Part shown: one piece after another, positions 15,900 to 25,248 of the stretch
How the letters are laid out: the number at the start of each line of letters is the position of its first letter
Numbering within the stretch: position 1 is the first letter of the stretch
Assembly: GCF_027359595.1 (NCBI RefSeq)
Contig: NZ_CP114783.1
Span: forward strand, 496,001 to 560,000
Direction: 5' to 3'
DNA: 64,000 nucleotides
From: Prochlorococcus marinus str. MIT 0912
Lineage (GTDB): Bacteria > Cyanobacteriota > Cyanobacteriia > PCC-6307 > Cyanobiaceae
Notes under the pieces: generated by a model
Database searches by the model: none
The model's input: the letters and a program-made list of their open reading frames with translations, nothing else
Told to the model about the DNA's origin: nothing
Position numbers and translations under genes: made by a program

Positions 15900-16262
15900 C
15901 TACGTTAAATTTTCCTTATTTGAGGTAGTTCCCCATTCGCAGGAAAGTTCACATTCAGTCAAATTTGTTTTCTCAAGACGACTTAATATCCTAGCCATAT
16001 CAATAGAGCTGAGACTTCCATCAGAATTCCATTTAAGAGTAGTTTTACGTTGAAATGGGATATTGTCGTTCTTTTTGCTTGAAGGTAGAAATTTAACAGT
16101 ATTTTTCTCAATAAAGTCTAAATACGATTTTGCACTGTGTAAATCTCCAGTATAAGTACATTGATTGGCCGCACAAGCTCTAAAGATCCTTCCTGACAAG
16201 CCCTCAATACAATGAATTGATCCACCATATTCAGTCACATGGAGTGGTTTTCTAGGTGACAT
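15900..16262 (-). CDS. Hypothetical protein (120 aa)
   Basis: 120 residues, soluble, with six cysteines (IHCIEG, FRACAANQCTYTG, TECELSCEW), which could form disulfides or bind metal. No signal peptide seen. Family not recognised. Confidence 0.55.
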   Translation of the reverse strand: MSPRKPLHVTEYGGSIHCIEGLSGRIFRACAANQCTYTGDLHSAKSYLDFIEKNTVKFLPSSKKNDNIPFQRKTTLKWNSDGSLSSIDMARILSRLEKTNLTECELSCEWGTTSNKENLT

Positions 16263-16500
16263 GATAAAAACTCCATTTCTGGAATGAGCAACATTTTTGT
16301 ATCAACAGCTACAAAATGACAATAGGTCTTAATGCCCAATGCTCTATCTAGTCAACTTCAATTCATCTCTAATCTGTTTCATATCAGCTATTTTGCTCTG
16401 AATGATCAACCATTCTTTTCATTGCTGTACATGAAAAAATTACTTAGCTTTATAATCACGATCGGCTAAAGCAATTGAAGAAACTGTTCAATCCATCCTT

Positions 16501-16683
16501 TTATTTGTAGTAATTCAAAAGATCAACAATAAGCACAGTCAGTAGGACGCCTCCAAGAATGAATGGCAAAAAAGGATATTTGGCTGAGAGATTGCTTATA
16601 AAACCAGCTTTATTTACATCCTTTTTTGTCTTCTTATCTCTAGGTGGCAATCCCAAATCTTTTCTTCTTTTGGCTTCTCCCAT
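16501..16683 (-). CDS. DUF2839-type (MGEAKRRK) protein, second copy
   Basis: 60 residues: MGEAKRRKDLGLPPRDKK, linker, one helix (YPFLPFILGGVLLTVLIVDLL). Paralogue of 10567. Function unknown. Confidence 0.85.
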   Translation of the reverse strand: MGEAKRRKDLGLPPRDKKTKKDVNKAGFISNLSAKYPFLPFILGGVLLTVLIVDLLNYYK

Positions 16684-16875
16684 ATTTTCTAAAAAAGGGC
16701 TAATTACTCCAAGATAAATCGAATGTCAAGCTCAATTCAACTGTATAAAACTCTTTTTAAGCTGAATTAGATCAAAATCCATATTCATATCAGCTGAATC
16801 AGGAAAACTTCTGAAAAAGATCCAAACAAATACTGATTGCTATATGAGTTGTTTTTGTAAAAATAGATACAAAAT

Positions 16876-17184
16876 ATGATAAATGCTAAATTGGCTCTCA
16901 GAAAAAAAATCATCCCAAAATCATCCAAGCTCCATACAGGGATACAAGAATCAAGAATAAGAAATGATCGTCAAACGGTTTTTCAGCTTGTAAGAGACTT
17001 AGTTCAAGCTCAATTTGATCGAGCTGATGAAGAGTTAACCAAGAGACTTTGGCAGGATGTCGCAGACAGAGAAATTGACCTAGACCGTGTGATAAATCTT
17101 ATGTACACATGTTCTTTCCATGAAGACGATTATGAAATGACCAAAGTTGATGAGACTTATCAAAAGAGAGGTGTGGTTGGCTGA
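16876..17184 (+). CDS. Hypothetical basic protein (102 aa)
   Basis: 102 residues; a Lys-rich start, then a helical part (RQTVFQLVRDLVQAQFDRAD, EELTKRLWQDVADREIDLDR). No membrane segment, no family recognised. Single gene upstream of the cupin lipoprotein with its own 120-bp spacer. Confidence 0.6.
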   Translation: MINAKLALRKKIIPKSSKLHTGIQESRIRNDRQTVFQLVRDLVQAQFDRADEELTKRLWQDVADREIDLDRVINLMYTCSFHEDDYEMTKVDETYQKRGVVG

Positions 17185-17305
17185 ATTAATTACTATCCAA
17201 GCCTATTGTCATGGGACTTACTTGGACTGATTTATGTCAATCTTTTTTTAAGTGATGCATAATTAATCTATATTAACTATAAAGTATTGGTATTAATATA
17301 GCTTT

Positions 17306-17737
17306 ATGCGCCGTTTTTTACTTCTTGCACTAACAGCAGGGATTGCATTCCCAATGGTTGCTTGTACTCCAAAGAAGAAAGCATTGCTTGAACCTGTGGT
17401 AGTAGAAACTCTTATTAGTACAACTGAATCGTGGAATGGAGATTCTTTTAAGTATCCAAGAGGGCAAGCAGAAATGAAACTTGAAAAAATAATTGCTCAA
17501 GCTGGTTTTAAAACACCTCTTCATTTACATCCACAACCTGGGATTATTTACGTACAAAAAGGAACTCTTTACTGTGAAACAAGTGACGGACAATCCCTGA
17601 CAATAGTTGCTGGAGAAAGCTTCGCTTCATCTCAGGACACTATTCATTATTGTAAAAACAATGGTGATGAAGAAATGGTGGTTTTTAGTGCTTCAGCAGG
17701 AGCTAAAGGCAAGAAAACGACTGTCCCAACTGAATAA
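17306..17737 (+). CDS. Cupin-domain lipoprotein
   Basis: 143 residues. The N terminus MRRFLLLALTAGIAFPMVAC is a lipoprotein-type signal peptide with a lipobox-like MVAC, so it is probably anchored in a membrane facing the periplasm. The rest is one cupin_2 barrel: PLHLHPQPGIIYVQKGTL (motif 1, HxH) and GESFASSQDTIHYCKN (motif 2, with His). Cupins of this size bind a metal and a small ligand; the ligand is unknown. A decayed paralogue lies at 6061. Confidence 0.85.
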   Translation: MRRFLLLALTAGIAFPMVACTPKKKALLEPVVVETLISTTESWNGDSFKYPRGQAEMKLEKIIAQAGFKTPLHLHPQPGIIYVQKGTLYCETSDGQSLTIVAGESFASSQDTIHYCKNNGDEEMVVFSASAGAKGKKTTVPTE

Positions 17738-18046
17738 ATAAACGCTTTTGATGAATACAACAGGTTGAGAGACAGGCATGAGGGGCAGTTAGCCTTTTTT
17801 TTAACTATTCCATCAGTACAATAAAACAAGCAGATAAAATAGACTCAAAAATTGGTTATCCAAAAATTATTTATCCGAAAATTGCTTATTTAAAAATAAG
17901 CCTCATTTTAAAAGACTAGAAGATATAGCGGACGGTTCCCGATCGCAAAGTAATATAAAATAGTTGTCAGAAGAATAAATAACGTAAAACAATCAGAAAA
18001 ATCCAAAGATTACTGATAATGACTAGATATCGTAGTCGAAGGATGT
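17738..18046. other. 309 bp intergenic, weak terminator only
   Basis: A weak hairpin AGGC...GCCT followed by eight T at about 17776-17803 may end the cupin transcript. Three related AT-rich direct repeats (TTATCCAAAAATT-like) follow at 17854-17900. No gene seen. Confidence 0.4.
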
Positions 18047-18229
18047 TTATTTGTGAGCAATACGACAACCAATTTGAATCAAGCCTCTATCTAATAGTCG
18101 ACCGAGTTTTAAGGCTGTCGCTTCTTCAACTCTAGAAAAACGAGGTTGATTAGATGTTACCCAATTCATCTCATCTGAAGTAATAACTCCAGATGAAATT
18201 GATTTAAGAAAAAGAGATCCAAGATTCAT
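18047..18229 (-). CDS. Small conserved-looking protein (60 aa)
   Basis: Start set at ATG 18229 (MNLGSLFLKSISSGVITSDE) rather than 18259, because the ten extra residues are Phe-rich and overlap a hairpin. The sequence has a natural helix-rich pattern (EEATALKLGRLLDRGLIQIG). No family recognised. Confidence 0.55.
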   Translation of the reverse strand: MNLGSLFLKSISSGVITSDEMNWVTSNQPRFSRVEEATALKLGRLLDRGLIQIGCRIAHK

Positions 18230-18619
18230 AGAAAGCAATCCAAAGAAATCAAAGGTCAAGCCTCAATTTGAATACCGAGGCTTGATCTTTATGAACCAAA
18301 AGACTGAGACCCATCACCCAGTCAAAGCAACCTTAATAAGGACTTATGAAATTCCAAATTTTCATAACACCATATACAGATTTATTTAACAAAACTTTAT
18401 TGAACTGATCTAGATATGGCGTGTCAAGATTCTTCATGGAAATAGAGTTAAGCAGAAAGTTCTTATCAACCAGCCCCTAGGAGAACATACATAGGCTATT
18501 TTTATTGAAAAGACTTACAGTGGATTAAATAATATCAATTACCTTCGCTTAGAAATCAAACATCATTATATGTGCTCTTAGTAAAGAGAAAAATTCATGA
18601 TTATTTGATATGTCAACAA
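18230..18619. other. 390 bp without a gene; one hairpin
   Basis: TCAAGCCTC / GAGGCTTGA forms a 9-bp stem at 18256-18285 followed by TCTTT, terminator-like on the plus strand although no plus gene precedes it. Otherwise AT-rich with nothing recognisable. Confidence 0.45.
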
Positions 18620-19006
18620 TTAGCCGTCAATTAACTTGTAAAATACGACTCTTATATATTTACTAAATGCATGAAATATTACCCTAGAATATACAGATGC
18701 AATTGCGAAGGCCCAATAAAAAAATGGGATAACGAGGATAATCAAAGATAGTCTGAAAATGTTTGACCAAATAAAACTTAAAGTTGGAATAACTCCAACA
18801 AATAACAAGCTAAAGACAAGAGCTGATATAAGAAAAAATTTCTTACCGCTTTTTGATTTGATAAATTTAATCAAAGGCTTTAATGATTTTTCTGGTAGAA
18901 AATCCCCCCAACGAGATGGCCGATACTTAATCCAAAAATCCATATCTTTTCTTATTTGTCTATCATATGTAGCAAAAAACTCTTTTGCTTTCGTCTTATT
19001 ACTCAT
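18620..19006 (-). CDS. Membrane protein with two helices (128 aa)
   Basis: N-terminal polar part (MSNKTKAKEFFATYDRQIRK), then two transmembrane segments (FFLISALVFSLLFVGVIP and LSLIILVIPFFYWAFAIASV) and a basic tail. No signature found. The opposite-strand frame is a shadow. Confidence 0.65.
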   Translation of the reverse strand: MSNKTKAKEFFATYDRQIRKDMDFWIKYRPSRWGDFLPEKSLKPLIKFIKSKSGKKFFLISALVFSLLFVGVIPTLSFIWSNIFRLSLIILVIPFFYWAFAIASVYSRVIFHAFSKYIRVVFYKLIDG

Positions 19007-19169
19007 TAGTATTTGTTAGTCGTAAGAAAAAAATTACTCCTATAAATAGACATTAAATTATTCATTTGTTGAAGAACTCATAGTATAGGCATTATCTTAA
19101 TATCAATTTGCCTCATGCCACTCTTTCATATCCAAAGTACTGATAGCCGCAACAAAATTTTGGATCCTA

Positions 19170-19328
19170 ACTTGATTTATCAAATGACTTTTCAATATTT
19201 ATTTTAATAAATTCATATTCTTTGACTTATAAATTACCTTCTTATTCATTGAGGTCAACAACAAATTTCTCGAAATATTCAAAAGAAGAATCAAAAGTGA
19301 AAAAATGAGGATGTCTATCTTTCAACAT
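19170..19328 (-). pseudogene. Remnant of a small paralogue of 3383/5178
   Basis: Frame 19328-19242 reads MLKDRHPHFFTFDSSFEYFE and ends VVDLNE-stop, matching TFDCSFEYYEETIENFVKE of the 3383 protein. Beyond two stops the text VKEYEFIKIN follows, matching VSDYEFVKVN of the 5178 protein. So a truncated, stop-ridden copy. Confidence 0.6.
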
Positions 19329-19598
19329 GCCGAGTAACTGCTAATAACGGTTGTATCCCATATATGACCTGCAGCTTCTATTGGTTCTCTTAAGCCTTCA
19401 AACATTGCTTTTGCCAATCCCTCTTCTGCTTGATGACCTACGACCACTGACTGAGAATCATCCTTAATACTCCACGATATAGGGGTGTAAATAAATTGGC
19501 CTTTTGCATTACCTCAACTTCTGGACTATCAAAAGCTTTAGCCCATTCTTCAAACGGAACAGAATTTTAAACGTGAATATTGTTGTTTCTAGAGCCAT
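19322..19598 (-). pseudogene. Frameshifted DUF3764-like gene
   Basis: From ATG 19598 (MALETTIFTFK) the protein-like text changes frame to SVPFEEWAKAFDSPEVEVMQ and again to WSIKDDSQSVVVGHQAEEGL, AKAMFEGLREPIEAAGHIWD, TTVISSYSAC. Joined, this resembles the small Prochlorococcus DUF3764 family (strand ETTVFTFK..., VPFEEWA..FDSPE, HQAEEG..KMFE, AGHIWDTT). At least two frameshifts, so non-functional. Confidence 0.65.
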
Positions 19599-19711
19599 AA
19601 AAACTAGTTATAACAATAGAAAGCATTGCATATTTCTAATAAAGTTTCAGTATAAAAGTTCATCTCTTTAGGCTATTTTTAAAAAGTGTTTCCAAAAATT
19701 ATTTCTTTAAA

Positions 19712-19804
19712 ATGAGCATTGCCATAGCTGTGCTATTAGCAAACGGTTTCACTAATGATTTTTATCTGGGAATTAGACCAAAAAACAAGAATGAAAAGGT
19801 GTAG
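19712..19804 (+). CDS. Possible tiny peptide (30 aa)
   Basis: MSIAIAVLLANGFTNDFYLG... with a short hydrophobic start and basic end. ATG start, no homologue in the window. Weak. Confidence 0.25.
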   Translation: MSIAIAVLLANGFTNDFYLGIRPKNKNEKV

Positions 19805-19928
19805 AAGTTATAGCTGGAAAAAAAATTCTGTTTTTATGATGTAAGTCCTTTAACTGTGGGGCGGTTAAGTTAGCTTAATCCCTCTTGACTTGTAATAAGA
19901 ATTTCTTATTCTACTAAAATACTTCCAA

Positions 19929-20159
19929 ATGATTTTAAATATGACGTTCACAACCACATATAGCTATAGTGATAGAAGTATTTTTGATCTTAAGACTTTA
20001 TTAGAATCAATTAGATTTATTATTGTTAATTTTATTTTGGCCTTTATCTTTTTATTTCTTACTTTTGAAGAGTTTGAATGGAAAATATTTTCATCTAGAG
20101 AAGGAATTACAGATAAGGTTATTGATGAATCATCATGGAATATCAAAACATTAATTTAA
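19929..20159 (+). CDS. Possible small membrane protein (76 aa)
   Basis: One hydrophobic stretch (FIIVNFILAFIFLFLTF) between polar ends. Starts may be Met1 or Met5. The opposite frame is of similar length, so coding is not certain. Confidence 0.4.
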   Translation: MILNMTFTTTYSYSDRSIFDLKTLLESIRFIIVNFILAFIFLFLTFEEFEWKIFSSREGITDKVIDESSWNIKTLI

Positions 20160-20430
20160 CAAGTTTATAAGCGGCAATTCAACACCATTAATTATTTTAT
20201 GTTGATAGCTTTGTTTATAAATATCAGCTTGATTCAAGTAATTATCAACATAAAATGATATCTCCGGAACCTATTTTTATCTGAAAGAATGTTCAGAATT
20301 TAGTAAATTATTACGATGAGTTCCTTTTTATATCAACTGTAAATTTGATTTTAATATCATAATTTCAATAGATAGTTACGGTAAAAAGTTTTTTACTATT
20401 GGTAATTCTACTTTTGGATTTTATTTGTAT

Positions 20431-20745
20431 TTATCGTTGATCCCAAACCGCATCAAATTGATTCGCAATTATTTTTAAATCAGATTTGGGATAAGCCTGA
20501 CATAAAAGAACATAGCCTTCATCTTGTAATTCACTCTTCAACCCCATTGCATCCATATCGACAGAACCTTCTTTGAGAAAGGCTGCACATGTACAACACA
20601 TACCTACAAGGCAAGAACTTGGTAGCTCCACATTTGCATCAGCAGCAGCTTCTAATACGGTCTGATCAGACTTGCAACTAAAACTTTTCTGAACTTGATC
20701 AATCTCGATATTTACCTTGAAGATTAGATCAGACACCTTAACCAA
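20431..20745 (-). CDS. [2Fe-2S] ferredoxin, plant type
   Basis: 104 residues with the plant-type cluster motif: Cys45, Cys50 and Cys53 in SSCLVGMCCTC and the distal Cys82 in VLLCQAYP. An extra Cys51 sits beside Cys50. A one-electron carrier in the cytosol/stroma. The C-terminal FDAVWDQR extension and low acidity distinguish it from the main photosynthetic petF, so a specialised partner is likely. No operon partner. Confidence 0.9.
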   Translation of the reverse strand: MVKVSDLIFKVNIEIDQVQKSFSCKSDQTVLEAAADANVELPSSCLVGMCCTCAAFLKEGSVDMDAMGLKSELQDEGYVLLCQAYPKSDLKIIANQFDAVWDQR

Positions 20746-20762
20746 GACGAACCTAATTTATT

Positions 20763-20894
20763 ATGGCTTATTTGTTACGCGAAAGTAAATCTTTTTATAC
20801 GGAAGCAATCTTGTCTTTAGGTGGTCAGTTGGAAGAGAAGCAAGTAATAATAATCATGCTTTTGTGCTGTAACTTTCTTGAAATTTTAGATTGA
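20763..20894 (+). CDS. Possible small protein (43 aa)
   Basis: MAYLLRESKSFYTEAILSLG followed by GQLEEKQVIII and a hydrophobic Cys-rich end. Divergent from the ferredoxin gene with only a 17-bp gap, so both may share a promoter region or this may be a fragment. Confidence 0.35.
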   Translation: MAYLLRESKSFYTEAILSLGGQLEEKQVIIIMLLCCNFLEILD

Positions 20895-21300
20895 TACTTT
20901 TAATATTAATTACCTTTTATGGATTTCCGCCAAAGCAATAGGAGTTATACCCAGCACAAGCTAGGTTTCTTCCCTTCATCATTGAACGTTGAGGGATGAA
21001 ATAAAACTATTTCAAAGGAAAATATTCCTGAAGTCAAAATCAAAAACCAGGATAGGTCTACTTCTAATAAGTTTGGGATAAGTTGATTCATCTAATGAAT
21101 AAAAATATTTACGCCACACAATCAATCCTGTAAATAATTTATTACAGCAATAATTAGTGTTGATGAGTCATGAAAGGAAAGACTTTATGGATAACTGTGA
21201 TCAACCTCACATGAATATTAGATATTGATCAACATATCAGTCAAGAAATATAGAGAAGGTGTGATTACCGGAGCTTCATGCTTCTCCGACTTAAAACATC
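20895..21300. other. 406 bp upstream region of the calpain-like gene
   Basis: Contains the CRP-type site at 21196, a GATCAACA...CAGTCA block shared with the peptide promoters, a TATAGA -10-like hexamer at 21249, and a hairpin CGGAG / CTCCG at about 21269-21291 in the leader. A 26-codon frame near 20920 is not called. Confidence 0.55.
21196..21211 (+). promoter_or_regulatory. CRP-type site before the calpain-like protease
   Basis: TGTGATCAACCTCACA is a perfect TGTGA-N6-TCACA palindrome whose centre lies 97.5 bp before the ATG at 21301. Downstream GATCAACA and AGTCA blocks align with those in the peptide promoters at 38.5, 59.1, 59.5 and 63.4 kb. Confidence 0.75.
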
Positions 21301-23208
21301 ATGTTTGAAACTAACACCTCTAAGGAGTTGTTAAATGCCCATCAACAAACAACATTTGATTCAAGTTCTAACTTCGCAAATAGCCCAATTAGTTATGGGT
21401 TAGAAGCTAAACAAGAAAATTTAATCGCATCTAGCTTGAGTGAGATTAAAGAAATTGATGCTAATAAGACAGATGGTTTTTCTTCAAGTTTTTCATCTTT
21501 CAGTTGGTCGAAACTTGTATTCCCTAAAACATCTTCTGATATTGGTGCAACAGCAGCAGAGATCATTGAAGTTAATGATCTCTTAGACCATGATGTTTAT
21601 GATCGTGATCAAGTCACCGGAGATAGAAACTATACAAATTACACCTCTTGGTGGTCTCGGAATACATCTGCTAATGAAAAAAATGGATTTGATCGTACAG
21701 ATTCAATGAGTCAAGCAGTCGATATAGGCGAAATTGTCTATCGCAGCGATGCGAATGTTGATGGTCGAATTGGTTATGGAAGTAGATTCTTTGGGGGAAG
21801 AGATAAAAATGACTACTTTAACTTCTCAGTGGGGAAAGCTGGGACAATTGATCTTACATTAAGTGGTCTTTCAAATGATGTAGGCTTAGCCCTTTATTCT
21901 GATTTTGGCTCACTGCTCGATTGGTCAGATAACTCTGGAACATCGAATGAATCGATTGAACAAGAGTTAAATATAGGTAATTACTATGCTCGGGTCTATA
22001 GCTATAGTTCATCTCTCTGGAGTCATGGTGCCACCTGTTATGACTTAAATATTTCTCGTCAAGCAGATGCATTGGAAACATCTTGGGAAACAATGCTGAC
22101 AGATAGCAGTCTTAAGAATGCGGCTTTAAATTCAATTAAATACGATAATGAACTTTCTAGAAATGATGTAATTGGTATTCTCAAAAGCACTGGAGATTAT
22201 GGGAATGTTACTACAACAGAATTTAATAATCTACAAACGTTCTACAACGAGGCTATTAATACCGATCTAGCAAGTGAACATGTTCAAGTCCTTGCAGAGA
22301 AAGTATTATTCGATGAAACAAGTAACCAATGGTATACAGGCTCAGATAGTGAGGTGGAAACACTTGGAAATTTAGAAGCCAATAGCTCAGATGATCATAT
22401 GAACTTACTCATTGGTAAGCATTTCCTAGGAACTGACAAACCAGTTGCAAGCGGAACTTACCAAGAAGCAGGAGGAGACTTGTTTAAGGATGGGGTCTCT
22501 GCATGTGATGTTGATCAGGGAAGCGTAGGTACTTGTTATTTCCTTGGGGCATTGGCAGGAACGGCAAATGACAAACCTACATTGATCAACGATATGTTTA
22601 CTGATAATGGAGATAATACGTGGACTGTTCGATTTGCAACTAATGGCAAAACTGATTATGTGACAGTTGATCGGAATATGGCGACAAATGATTCTGGAAA
22701 CTACATTTATGCAGATGATGGTGATGCTGGTAAGCAGTCAGTCGCTGGAGACAACGAATTGTGGGTTGCTTTGGCAGAAAAAGCCTATGCACAAGTTAAT
22801 GAATCTGATCGTATTAACCAAGATGGAACAAACTCTTATTCAGGAATTGGTTGGGGTCACTCTGGTATTGCAACTACACATGTTACTGGATTAGATTATA
22901 GCAATGAATGGTTAAATGAAAGTGGAATTTCAGGTGTAAGTTTCAGTGAATTTATTGAGATAGTAAATAGCGATAAAGTTGTGACGATTAGAGGTTTTAA
23001 TAGTCTTGCTACAAATAGTAATGCTGGGGAGACTGATATCAGCACAGCCGTGCAAAGTCATGCCTATTCAGTAATAGGCTATGGATATCATGAAGAGACA
23101 GGAGATATGCGCTTTGATATAAGAAATCCATGGGGCAATAAACATCTACAATTAACTTTTGAACAACTTTTAGAGTTAGACGCAAATATTAGATATACAA
23201 ACGTTTAG
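21301..23208 (+). CDS. Calpain-like (C2) cysteine protease with PPC domain
   Basis: 635 residues. A pre-peptidase C-terminal (PPC) beta domain lies at about residues 148-250 (GRDKNDYFNFSVGKAGTIDL, NYYARVYSY). The C-terminal third is a C2 peptidase: Gln406 and Cys412 in DQGSVGTCYFLGAL, His587 in QSHAYSVIGYGYH, Asn609 in DIRNPWGN. All catalytic residues are present. No Sec signal peptide, so if exported it would use a type I-like route. A CRP-type site precedes it, so it probably belongs to the same regulon as the exported peptides. Confidence 0.9.
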   Translation: MFETNTSKELLNAHQQTTFDSSSNFANSPISYGLEAKQENLIASSLSEIKEIDANKTDGFSSSFSSFSWSKLVFPKTSSDIGATAAEIIEVNDLLDHDVYDRDQVTGDRNYTNYTSWWSRNTSANEKNGFDRTDSMSQAVDIGEIVYRSDANVDGRIGYGSRFFGGRDKNDYFNFSVGKAGTIDLTLSGLSNDVGLALYSDFGSLLDWSDNSGTSNESIEQELNIGNYYARVYSYSSSLWSHGATCYDLNISRQADALETSWETMLTDSSLKNAALNSIKYDNELSRNDVIGILKSTGDYGNVTTTEFNNLQTFYNEAINTDLASEHVQVLAEKVLFDETSNQWYTGSDSEVETLGNLEANSSDDHMNLLIGKHFLGTDKPVASGTYQEAGGDLFKDGVSACDVDQGSVGTCYFLGALAGTANDKPTLINDMFTDNGDNTWTVRFATNGKTDYVTVDRNMATNDSGNYIYADDGDAGKQSVAGDNELWVALAEKAYAQVNESDRINQDGTNSYSGIGWGHSGIATTHVTGLDYSNEWLNESGISGVSFSEFIEIVNSDKVVTIRGFNSLATNSNAGETDISTAVQSHAYSVIGYGYHEETGDMRFDIRNPWGNKHLQLTFEQLLELDANIRYTNV

Positions 23209-23228
23209 ATTTAATTTAAATAAAAAAT

Positions 23229-23264
23229 ATGCTGGGTTTAATAAAGAGCTAGCATGTTTTTTTA
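23229..23264 (+). terminator. Weak terminator after the calpain-like gene
   Basis: ATGCTgggt...agctAGCAT short stem followed by seven T. It could serve both convergent genes. Confidence 0.5.
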
Positions 23265-23308
23265 TAGTTATAAATTCTCGAAAAATTAGAGATATATTTT
23301 TTTAAACC

Positions 23309-25219
23309 TTACCATGGTGAACCCATTATCTGAATTCCTGCCCAGAAATAGGGATTATTTAATGAACTACCAAGATTTTGAATTTCATTTGTTTGTAGAT
23401 TGCTAACAAGAACCTTTCCATTGACTCCAAGAATAGAGTCGTTCTCAACTCTAATGTTCTTATTAATAAAAGCACTTCTGGTTAGTCTTATAGCATCTGC
23501 CTTAGGGATTCTTTGATTTAAGAAATCATATAACTGAACAAAGTATGCAGAAGTAACAATATCATCAATGTACCAAAGTGTTCCTATAGCACTTCTAGCA
23601 GAAGCCTGTAAGGCTAAACCACTAAACCCTAGTTCAGTTTGAGAATCACCTATAGCAGTTCGACAAGCACTAAGTACAAATAAATCAATGGGAAGATCTT
23701 TTCTCTTTATTCTAAATTCAGAAAGATTTTTCATTGAAATAACATCATTAGTTGTATGTATAAGAGAATTAGATGGATCTCCTGGTAAGAATTCTGCATG
23801 ACTTGCTATATGAATACGGTCATAGTCAGAACTTGAGCCATTGTTAATTAACCTTTTAGGTGTAAATAACTCGTTAAAATATACATCTTTTTGATTTAAG
23901 GATTGTATATTTTTTAATTCCTGTTCAACAAAATCTAAATTAGATAAATTCTTAAAGTTCGAGGCGCCTAATGCAAGAAGTTTTCCTTTAGGATTTCTTA
24001 CATATTCTAAAGGCGTTAATGATAGTGATGGTGTAATTGCATATGAATACTTTTCTCCAAAGAAAGAATTTCCATTATTTAATGCTGCGAAAGGGACAGA
24101 TTGCAGACCTCTGTCCACTGAGATCAATAATGTAGTAATTTTATTTTCTTTTAAAATAGGCTCAATCTTTGAAAGAAATAGCTCATATAATTTTCTTGAT
24201 GGAGAGTTTGGGTTGTCAATATTTAAATCATTTTGAGAAATCAAAGTGCTATATAGATTCCTTAGATATTTTTTAAAATTAGAAGTTGAAAGTTCCACAC
24301 GTTTTCCAACAATGTCATTTTCTGGAAGAATCAAAGTAATATCTAGATAAGCATCTTTAGATTGATCAATTGTTTTGTCCTTTGCAAAAGTCAAATCAAG
24401 ATGAAGTATTGCCGGGTTATATTTTTCTTGTAAGAAATAAGATGATTTAATATCTTTGTTGGATGTAATTTTAGTTCTTGCATTAACTAGAGAATTCTGA
24501 AGGGAAGAAATACTATTATTATTTGCTAATGTATTCTTAAGATTTAACGCTTTAAAAACATCATTTTTTGAAGATTCGACCCTGCTAAGAAAATTAGATT
24601 TTGCTTCAATGTTAGGGATTGATGTAAAAATATAGTTTTCAACTGATGCCAGATTAAAATTAAAAGAATTATTTGTATTATCAATATTTGCTTCATTATT
24701 AATATTGATTACTATATTTTTACCTATTACTTTACCTTTTAATGCATTAGAACCCGTATTTGATGTATTAATAGTTAAAGAGTCAGCTTCAGTCGCTGAA
24801 ACTTTTTCTATTTCACTAATTTGTGATTCATTTAAATTTACTGATATTACTCCACCCAAAGAAGATCCAGTTGTTAAAATCAATGAATTAATAGACTTAA
24901 ATTTCAGGTTTGAAAGATCTATTGATTCATCACTCTTTGCTTTAATAATTAGTTCACTAGATTGCGAATTTCCTTTGATTAACCTTAAATCACCACTATC
25001 ACTAGTTAATTCCCTTAAAACATCTGAATCAATCGTAACTGATGTAGATATTCCCTCAGCCAGAACCTTATGATTTGACTTAGAAAATATTGGAATAAAA
25101 TCAAAAAGCAACCCCAGGATTAAAGAAGATTTAATAATTAATATATGTGGAGAATAACTATATCTTTTTTTCATTCCTAAGCTCGATTGGCTAATAATAT
25201 TATATATGTTATCATTCAA
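23309..25219 (-). CDS. Secreted CHAT-domain (caspase-fold) protein
   Basis: 636 residues. A hydrophobic segment (ILIIKSSLILGLLFDFIPIF) near the N terminus acts as a signal peptide; ATG could be the first Met or Met17 (MKKRYSYSP). The N-terminal half is Ser/Asn/Ile-rich beta structure. The C-terminal half is a CHAT peptidase: GLQSVPFAAL, then His474 in RIHIASHAEF and Cys519 in LFVLSACRTA form the dyad, followed by ARSAIGTLW. CHAT proteins cleave or signal in stress systems. Its start is only 29 bp from the divergent TpsB-type transporter start, so the two probably form a pair. Confidence 0.9.
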   Translation of the reverse strand: MNDNIYNIISQSSLGMKKRYSYSPHILIIKSSLILGLLFDFIPIFSKSNHKVLAEGISTSVTIDSDVLRELTSDSGDLRLIKGNSQSSELIIKAKSDESIDLSNLKFKSINSLILTTGSSLGGVISVNLNESQISEIEKVSATEADSLTINTSNTGSNALKGKVIGKNIVININNEANIDNTNNSFNFNLASVENYIFTSIPNIEAKSNFLSRVESSKNDVFKALNLKNTLANNNSISSLQNSLVNARTKITSNKDIKSSYFLQEKYNPAILHLDLTFAKDKTIDQSKDAYLDITLILPENDIVGKRVELSTSNFKKYLRNLYSTLISQNDLNIDNPNSPSRKLYELFLSKIEPILKENKITTLLISVDRGLQSVPFAALNNGNSFFGEKYSYAITPSLSLTPLEYVRNPKGKLLALGASNFKNLSNLDFVEQELKNIQSLNQKDVYFNELFTPKRLINNGSSSDYDRIHIASHAEFLPGDPSNSLIHTTNDVISMKNLSEFRIKRKDLPIDLFVLSACRTAIGDSQTELGFSGLALQASARSAIGTLWYIDDIVTSAYFVQLYDFLNQRIPKADAIRLTRSAFINKNIRVENDSILGVNGKVLVSNLQTNEIQNLGSSLNNPYFWAGIQIMGSPW

Positions 25220-25248
25220 AATATTATTAGGAGAGAATAATAATTAAT

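Noticed and set aside
24705..25073. 122-codon plus-strand ORF inside the CHAT gene
   Set aside because: Opposite-strand shadow of the CHAT protein's N-terminal part; no domain.
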